Below, piece after piece: positions 9,389 to 15,408 of a DNA stretch of 15,408 bases. Both the position numbers and the translations under genes were made by a program. How positions within the stretch are numbered: position 1 is the stretch's first letter; each line of letters opens with the position of its first letter. This stretch comes from Rodentolepis nana (taxonomy: Eukaryota; Platyhelminthes; Cestoda; Cyclophyllidea; Hymenolepididae). The notes below the pieces were generated by a model. That model saw only the letters and a list, made by a program, of their open reading frames with translations. It made no database searches and was not told where the DNA came from. Location: NCBI GenBank assembly GCA_900617975.1, contig UZAE01012635.1, positions 10,199-25,606 on the forward strand. Direction: 5' to 3'.

Positions 9389-11284
9389 TTAATCTCCAGG
9401 TTCGGGAAGTGTTCCGTAGGTCGATTTCACGATTGCCTCCTGTTGAAAATGAACAAAACACGAAACATTAAACAAATATTAACACCTACCGTTGCCTTCG
9501 GACAAAAAGCCCACAATCGAAAGTCAACGTTTAAGCAAAAGCAAGGTACACTTAGGTAGAATTCACGATTCCGTTTAATGATATTATAATGGCAATAGAA
9601 AAGTAAATTAAAACAGCACGAATGAGGATTATTTTAAGCCGAAGATTTGATGCTAATAGACCAAAGCTAACAACTAATCAAGTTTCCATTTAATGGGGCT
9701 AAAGGCAAATAACTCCACATATTACAAAGCGGAATGAGTAAAAATTAAACTCAGGCTAAAAGGGGGAGGAGGTCACGAGAAATAGCGAAATAGCAAAGAA
9801 GCCAGTAAGAATATCTGAACATAAGGAATTTTTTTTTAATTTCAATGATGTAAGAAATTGAAATTAACAAGTATGGAAAATGAGGAAAGGGAAACAAGAG
9901 CAATACGGAAGTGAAAGTAACAACGCCAAATAAAGGGATAAATAAAGAAACCTACTAAATAAGAGAAACATGGCCATTTGTAGTCTGATAATTTGACGTT
10001 TTGTCCACAGCAAATGCTGCAGAGGTGGGTGGGAATGAAGACCCGCGAAATGCGGCTACCGAAAACGAATCAGGCCACAACAAACGTGGAAAGGAAAACG
10101 CCTGCAAAAGGTACAATTAGGACATTGGTACGATCTACGAATTGAGCTTGGCTATAAGATTAAGCTTATCCTTCAACATTTGAATTATAACCTTCGAATG
10201 TCCCAAATATATGACGAACGAAAAATGGATCTTAAAAGTGTAAATATCGTTCAAGTGACAATAGCAAATAGTGCAAAATCAATATGATACACAAAATCAG
10301 TACAAATTTAGTGTGTATCAAGAAGACAACCGTTCACATGACATTATTATAATGAGAGAAGTAAAGTCCAAAATGAATAAATGAATCTTTATATCATAAA
10401 AAGTAAACTAATCAAACCAAGCCCTAAATCACATATAACTTAAAAATAACTAATAAATTTTGCTAAAAAGGGAAAAGATATCCAAAAAGTGTATTGAATA
10501 AGAGTTTGATCAGCCACCACTGATGGTTATATAAATAAAAGAATCTATTCTTACACCTAATAAACAAGTATTGTCGGTATGAGTTAAAATTAAAATAATC
10601 AAAAAGAGACTAAAATAAAACTAGAAGGTATAGGAAACATGAAAAACTTATTTACAAAACATGACCAAGTTGATAATACAAGAAATATTATTAAAAACAA
10701 CGAGCAAAAAAAGTAGGCCCAAACAAACCTTAAAGGAATCGAAAGCAGATCCCATTGTCTCAGATATGTTTTTGAATGTTTCTGTGTTTCTAAGGAGAAA
10801 TATGTAAAAAAATAAGACATACTTAAGGGTCTCAATAGATGTTGCAAGTTTTACTTTCACATCTTCTGCAACGTCAATAGTTTTGCTCCTGGCTTGTAAC
10901 AAAGCCCGTTGGGTTTTTTGCATTCTATACAAAGTAAAAATGGGATAAAATGAACTGTCATTGGAATAAATAATGACAAATAAAACAAAAAACTCGCGTT
11001 TCGCTTTCCCCAATTTTAGTAAGCCCTTCTCGCACGTCGTACGAAATCGTGCTTATATCAGTATGACCAAGCTTCTTCTTTATTTCAACACATCGCTTAA
11101 TTTTAATACTGAGAGCCTCTTTCAGGGTTTGAATATCTTCCTCAGTCTAAGCTTGGGTTTGAAATAACAAAAACCTTACAGCAGCAAGCTCTCGTTCAAG
11201 TTCAGCAAAATCAATAGCTTCCTCTTCTACAGAGGGGGGCTCTGCATTTACGACAGTATTCGCGTCTTCACCGACATCCATCAT
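9389..11284 (-). CDS. TPD52: Tumor protein D52 family protein
   Basis: Five exons on the minus strand: 11284-11180, 11146-10998, 10924-10823, 10789-10729 and 9439-9389. They total 468 bp (155 aa plus TAA). The start is the first ATG after an in-frame TAG; a second ATG follows at once. Residues 1-26 are acidic. The coiled coil (from about residue 27) reads DFAELERELAA then TEEDIQTLKEAL and EIKKKLG, matching the TPD52 core ELRRELAKVEEEIQTL. The spacing from KKKLG to the QKT of the next conserved block is 25 residues, the same as in human TPD52. Exon 4 gives NTETFKNISE, the counterpart of NSPTFKSFEE. The last exon gives EAIVKSTYGTLPEPGD and a stop. Known family role: cytosolic coiled-coil adaptors that dimerise and act in vesicle trafficking and secretion. 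The protein is shorter than vertebrate members (about 180-220 aa). Junction 2-3 needs a GC donor. The last exon is less certain than the rest. Confidence 0.88.
9440..10728 (-). other. 1289-bp last intron of TPD52
   Basis: Donor GTTTGT at 10728 and acceptor TTTTCAACAG ending at 9440, phase 0 at both ends. It contrasts with the other TPD52 introns (33, 73 and 33 bp). It contains the GC-rich patch at 10011-10110, which could be an alternative exon. The rest is A-rich on the plus strand with no clear feature. Confidence 0.65.
9955..10110. other. GC-rich patch with splice-like edges, open on both strands
   Basis: Positions 10011-10110 are 52 per cent G+C in a region of roughly one third G+C. On the plus strand CCACAG precedes 10011 and AAAG|GTACAA follows 10110. 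The 32-codon frame between is hydrophilic (NAAEVGGNEDPRNAATENES...). On the minus strand a strong acceptor CTTTTGCAG ends at 10102. From there a phase-0 frame runs 48 codons to a TAG at 9955-9957. TPD52 exon 4 ends in phase 0, so this could be an alternative TPD52 terminal exon. The hydrophilic composition favours plus; the genomic context favours minus. I cannot decide. Confidence 0.35.
10790..10822 (-). other. 33-bp intron 3 of TPD52
   Basis: GTATGT at 10822 to CTCCTTAG at 10790, phase 2; it splits a lysine codon between ...SIETL and NTETFK. Intron 1 (11179-11147, GTAAGG to AGCTTAG) is also 33 bp, phase 0. Both are needed to restore continuous TPD52 homology. Confidence 0.85.
10925..10997 (-). 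other. 73-bp probable GC-AG intron 2 of TPD52
   Basis: The 3' exon must be entered in phase 2 (TTGTATAG|A ATG CAA). The only phase-2 GT upstream would delete about 16 conserved-position residues. A GC donor, AAAC|GCGAGT at 10997, is in phase 2. It gives exactly the family spacing of 25 residues between KKKLG and QKT. Confidence 0.65.
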
Positions 11285-11978
11285 AACCGCATTCACGAAG
11301 AGTAATAATATGAGCTAACTGATAGTTAATTGGTCTACAGAAAAGTACGTTTTTTCATCATCGTCATTATAATTTTCAGCTAAAAGGTATTAGTTGAATA
11401 TTCACTATTTAACATTATATAATAAAAGAGACCATCTATAATTCTAAATTTATAATTGTGAATGAGCTTAAAATGAAAAGATTAGAGTGCTGTCAAAAAT
11501 AAAAATCATACACAATAAGAGACTGTAAAATTACTTCTTAATAATAATTTTTACTTGATTGAAAATAAAAATAGAGAAATTTAGTCATGTTGACCTTTAA
11601 TATGACTTGGATACTTTAAAATGATAACTGTGAATTTTTATATTTCTTAATAAATAATGATGAATCTTAATTAATTTTGCTTAGTTTGAAGGTGCATTTT
11701 ATAATTACAAAATATTACAAAACGATTTATTAAAATTTATCTAACTAAGGACAAAAAATAGGACTTTCTATAATAGTAAGGTTTTTTAACAATTTCTATT
11801 AGAAAATTATACAACGTTTTATCTGCTTCAAAATCTCAGCCTTGGTATTTCGGCGATCATTTGATCTCTAGTCTTGGTTGTCTTGTGTGCATTTTCTGAT
11901 TCATTTATGATGCTGGGCGTATATAACATTCAATTGCAATACTTGCAATGCTGAAGGTCTTTATTTAATTTATCTGCT
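11285..11978. promoter_or_regulatory. Divergent intergenic region between TPD52 and TMEM132
   Basis: The start codons of two oppositely oriented genes are 694 bp apart, so both promoters should lie here unless distant 5' non-coding exons exist. The stretch is extremely AT-rich with many A or T runs. No single TATA box or initiator stands out. Just upstream of the TPD52 ATG, on the minus strand, lie TTTTCTGTAG and GTTAG, possible cis- or trans-splice acceptors. Confidence 0.4.
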
Positions 11979-13115
11979 ATGATTTTGTTGGACTTTCTTT
12001 TGATAATCTGGATGGTTTTGCTTGTGGGCGAATCATCCGAAATTGATGTACTTAACACTAGATTTCTTCCGAATGGTGCTGCTTTCTTTACTGATATCGG
12101 TTCCGCCAAGGAAAATTCAATTTATTTACAAGATTTTGCTCTAATTGGAAGTGTAGATGACGCTTTTCTTAATATTAACATTGGAAATTTAAGAGTTAAT
12201 GCGTCTATTAATCCGGATTCTCATAGTTTTTCAAGCCAACCCCTTACGACTGTACACTTATTTCAGAAAGAATTATTTGAAGATGGCCCGACTCTCCATT
12301 TTCTTTGTCATTCTTTGATTACACCTGAGCTCTTGAAGAATTTACACAATAGACATATGAGCACCTGCTGTATCATAAAAGTGATTGCGAGCAACCGGCA
12401 TTTCTTTACCGGTTGTCTGATAAACAATCTCACTTCTAATAACCGATCGACTTGCCATGCTTCCATTCACATTGAAAATCGAGCTTGGAACGTTTCACTT
12501 AACAATGAACTCGACGTCAGTTATCGGATAAATACAGTTCACTATGTGAAGTCAAACTCCGTAAATTTACTCATGGATTCGGCTGCTCTCTCAAGGCAAT
12601 GCTGGACACCTCTAGCAACTCAGATGTCAAATTTTAAATTCCTCTCCAAAATCTCCCTCAAGAAGATGCAACGAGATGAATCCCGTGAAATCGGGCGCAA
12701 TATTCGACTTGACATTCCATCCAGGCACCTTAAAAATGGTGAATATTTTAGTGTGCCTGTTCGAGTAAAGGAGCATACAAACATTGCAGACTTCACTCTA
12801 AGGTGGGTTTGTTCGCTTAATTTTTCAATTTCTTTATAACGTAAAAATTTTTATTAATGGTATTTTGATTGTATTTAGATGTGAAATTCCATTGAACACA
12901 TATGTTGAGTTCATTAGAGTGGTTTGGCCTTGGGAAATCGACGAATCTTCGAGTTTTGGTCGTGATGGAAATGTTCGGCTTCTTCAATTGAATAATGGAT
13001 TTAGTGCTTGGGACATCTCCCAGCGCCACATTCCAAGTCTAAAAGGAAATGTCACAGAAGTAGTTGCCAAATATCGCGAAACTGCAATCGATCCTTTTCC
13101 CAGCGATCATTTTAG
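11979..13115 (+). CDS. TMEM132: TMEM132-family transmembrane protein, N-terminal part (gene continues right)
   Basis: Exons 11979-12802 and 12879-13115 are joined by a 76-bp intron (AG|GTGGGT to GTATTTAG, phase 2), giving about 353 residues. The start ATG follows an in-frame TGA at 11952. Residues 1-19 are a classic signal peptide (MILLDFLLIIWMVLLVGESS). Family landmarks follow in order: AAFF at 34-37; NLRVNAS at 70-76; a Cys-containing domain (C110, C130, C131, C146, C159); then LKNGEYFSVPVRV...ADFTLR at about 251-275. The last resembles the vertebrate pattern of a Pro-Val strand followed by FTLR and an Ig-like region. Possible N-glycosylation sites are N74, N150, N155 and N171. TMEM132 proteins are single-pass type I neural membrane proteins with Ig-like extracellular domains and adhesion-like roles. 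The transmembrane segment is not reached. Family assignment rests on motif order, not alignment. An alternative donor, GTAAAT at 13120, would extend exon 2 by four bases. Confidence 0.75.
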
Positions 13116-14945
13116 GTTCGTAAATAGCATTTCTTTTAAACGTAAAACTTATGCACAAAATAAAGAACTGTTTGGTACAATTATTTCATTTTAAATCTAT
13201 ATTTAATTGTTCGGGATATTGGAATTGCTGAAGTTTGAATATAAATTCCCAACTATTATGTAGCTCACCTTTTTTAAATTTTATTTACACAGTTATCTAA
13301 AACAAGTAACCTGAGCTGGCTTAGTTATCAGCTAAAAAGTCGAAAGTGTCTTTAACGTGGTTCATAAGAGTGGCTACTTGACATTTGTATTCACATTTCT
13401 TCGCATTAGCCTGAATGTCATTTCTTCCATTTGGCGCAAATATTACCTAACCTCCTTTCGAATACTCCCTCTGCTATTGGATTAAAGCCTCATCCCCTCA
13501 GTCATGTTACCTCTTACATTTTCATTATGCATCCTTATTATTCGCATTTTTGTCTGATGAAACTAATCATCGATATGAAGCAGTAATAAGTGAAATCGAT
13601 TTTAAAATAAAATAACAATTACTTCAATATCCAGTTGATTTTGAAACAACGCTCAATGCATTTCTGATATATTTTCGAAAATAAAATTAGCATCAGCGTT
13701 TAAATCACGTGAAAAATTATTTTTTACAGATTCGGGGGAACTCATGATAGTGTGATAAGTAATGAAGCTTCTAAGTAATCTTAGCTTACTCGCGAATTTT
13801 ATCCAATTCAAGTGAAATCTCAATCTTGTAATAAAAGTTAATTGGATTTATTAAAATTCCAAATTTATTTCCAATTGCGTTATTTGCTTTAAGAGAACTT
13901 TCTTATCTACTGGGCGTTTTAAATTCCAAGCTTTTAACAAACCCTCAAAATTTGTAATGTTTCCCATACCAATCAGCGAAGGCACTTTGTTCTAATAAAA
14001 TTTGCAGACATAGTCAAGGCATTTATTCGTAAATTGCATTATGTTTTCTCTAAGTGTTCAATGGCAAAATTTTTCCATAACACACTGTGATGAGTTAAAT
14101 TTTATTTTCAACTACTATTGTGCTTCGACTTTCGTTTAATTGCTGTAAAAATGCCCTTATCATTTTCAAGTAATATGAAAGTCACTGTCAATATGACGAC
14201 TAAAATCACTAAATATGATTTTCGTTTTTCTCTCTGGGGTAATTTTTGGATATTTGCTTAATTTTAAGAATACAATAGTCCAAAGGAGGAATAAATACTT
14301 GATAATTGCATGAAAATCCGGAATCATGTTTACTATTTTAATATGAGAAAATGTTGAAATTTATTAGCAAATTACCTTTTGTCCTCCTTCAAGACTTTAT
14401 AACTACTATCCAAAACTAGAGCTCATGCTCTATAAGTGAATACATCCATTTCATTAGTACAATGTTCTCGAATGATGTGTCATCTGTCATGGTAATATTG
14501 AATTTTCAAACGATGGTCATTTAAGTAAAAGCAATTGGGACTAACTGGTACAATTCTACTCTTTTATTCGTAATATGAATAATGTATTATAATCATGCAA
14601 ATAGCCATTCAAATAAGTCCATCGACTAATCAGTTCTAAACACTGCGGAGATATATACACCTAAGTCTTTAGTGACCCAAATCTTAATTTAGTAATCAAA
14701 TGACATAAGATTAATTAAAATATGCTTTTTATTCTTATTTTAATTCGATCTTCTATTTGCCGTTTAATACTCATGCTTGATCTTTCCTTTTACATCCGCC
14801 TCAGTAGCAAATACGAGCCAAAATCGATATTCATTCTACTTGAAATATGTACTTTTTTATCACTGACACTATCATTCACTGCTCTTTTTGACACTGCATG
14901 CAGTTATTTCCCCCAAATAATTGAATAAATATATCCTAATATTAG
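13116..14945 (+). other. Presumed ~1.8-kb intron of the TMEM132 gene
   Basis: Donor AG|GTTCGT at 13116; the acceptor is the candidate TATTAG at 14945. The stretch is AT-rich and I find no exon, RNA gene or repeat in it. If the candidate third exon is wrong, the intron runs past the window edge. Confidence 0.4.
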
Positions 14946-14993
14946 GTGTGTGGTTCGATGTTTCACTCGCCGGCGTTCTTGGAAGGAAAAAAC
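14946..14993 (+). CDS. TMEM132: Candidate third exon of the TMEM132 gene
   Basis: After acceptor ATATTAG the sequence continues exon 2 in phase 2 and reads (R)CVVRCFTRRRSWKEK. The RRxxW element resembles the (K)RRIMW-type motif that follows the same region in vertebrate TMEM132 proteins. Two donors are possible. GTGGAA at 14994 is phase 2 and joins in frame to a strong acceptor, CCTTTTCTAG, ending at 15047; the next segment then reads (T)AIVPPDHCYLII. GTAAAC at 15001 is phase 0 but leads to an early stop with that acceptor. The exon is a suggestion only. Confidence 0.35.
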
Positions 14994-15047
14994 GTGGAAA
15001 GTAAACATGATTAGTCACTGTGGTATTCTCTATCTTTCCTTTTCTAG

Positions 15048-15408
15048 AGCTATTGTGCCTCCTGACCACTGTTACTTGATTATCGAATCCAACAAACGGT
15101 TAAAAAATAACTCTACCGAGAAAAATCGTAGACACTTCGGTTTATCGACTAAATTATTGATTATATTTCAATTAAACTTGTCATTTGGCTTTTCTTTGCT
15201 TAAATATGCTGAAAAAATCGGACATAGATGTAAATTAATCACTGTCATGTTCATCTATGGAAAATATGCAATTAAACTATTTTGATTAGTAGGAATGGCG
15301 TTCAAATAAAGCAAGTATGCCGAATATCCTATTTCAAAATTACAAATCCACCTTGTTTCGAACTATACAGGGATTTTAAATGTCGCGCATAGTAGATCGT
15401 GACTTTAA
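15048..15408 (+). other. Right edge: possible further TMEM132 exon sequence
   Basis: A pyrimidine-rich acceptor (TATCTTTCCTTTTCTAG) ends at 15047. The following frame is open for about 79 codons to a stop at 15283-15285, without a clear donor. AIVP near its start resembles the A(I/V)(L/V)P of TMEM132 proteins, but the rest shows no family likeness I can name. It may be a short exon whose donor I cannot pick, or intron. Confidence 0.2.

Noticed and set aside
10599..11013. Unspliced minus-strand ORFs 10648-11013 and 10599-10847 as separate proteins
   Set aside because: They are read-through of TPD52 exons 3-4 and their short introns (in two frames); splicing restores the family sequence.
11034..11063. 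Alternative phase-2 GT donor (TC|GTACGA) for TPD52 exon 2
   Set aside because: It would remove about 16 residues between the coiled coil and the next conserved block, whereas the GC donor keeps exact family spacing.
14950..15285. A single 111-codon frame taken as one continuous coding region
   Set aside because: Only its first part resembles a TMEM132 continuation. A pyrimidine-rich acceptor at 15047 inside it argues for an intron, and the tail has no recognisable features.

Overview
This window looks like AT-rich eukaryotic nuclear DNA from a flatworm (Platyhelminthes), most likely a tapeworm. The evidence is four intron-containing genes with metazoan homology, several introns of only 33-40 bp beside introns of 0.8-1.8 kb, and no bacterial operon or ribosome-binding-site logic. 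The lineage below Metazoa is inferred from gene architecture and base composition, not proven.

Layout. (1) 1-1711: non-coding, with one diverged copy of a dispersed repeat (571-697). (2) 1712-2381, plus: the last three exons of a gene I cannot name, followed by a canonical poly(A) signal. (3) 2594-4527: intergenic, with a G-rich block and two hairpins. (4) 4528-6894, plus: a complete nine-exon gene for ZC3H15/DFRP1, the CCCH zinc-finger partner of the DRG1 GTPase. (5) 6895-9388: intergenic, containing a repeat cluster (about 8230-8889) of two copies of the same repeat plus a second shared module. (6) 11284-9389, minus: a complete five-exon tumour protein D52 (TPD52) family gene, including a probable GC-AG intron. 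(7) 11285-11978: very AT-rich divergent intergenic region. (8) 11979 to the right edge, plus: the 5' part of a TMEM132-family type I membrane protein, with signal peptide, two firm exons and one candidate third exon about 1.8 kb further on.

The genes do not form an obvious pathway: a translation-associated factor, a vesicle-trafficking coiled-coil protein and a cell-surface protein. Most gene models were built by hand, by joining exons whose splice sites, phases and family similarity agree; they are not single ORFs. The complete ZC3H15 model is 376 aa and the complete TPD52 model is 155 aa; both stay in frame across every junction.

Most interesting points: the dispersed repeat, whose minus strand carries a perfect AG|GTAAGT splice donor in all three copies, in a TRIM-like (miniature LTR) cluster; the GC-AG intron and ultra-short introns of TPD52; a GC-rich patch in a TPD52 intron that is open on both strands with splice-like edges; and an identical 13-base G-rich motif downstream of both plus-strand gene ends, resembling a MAZ-type transcription pause element.
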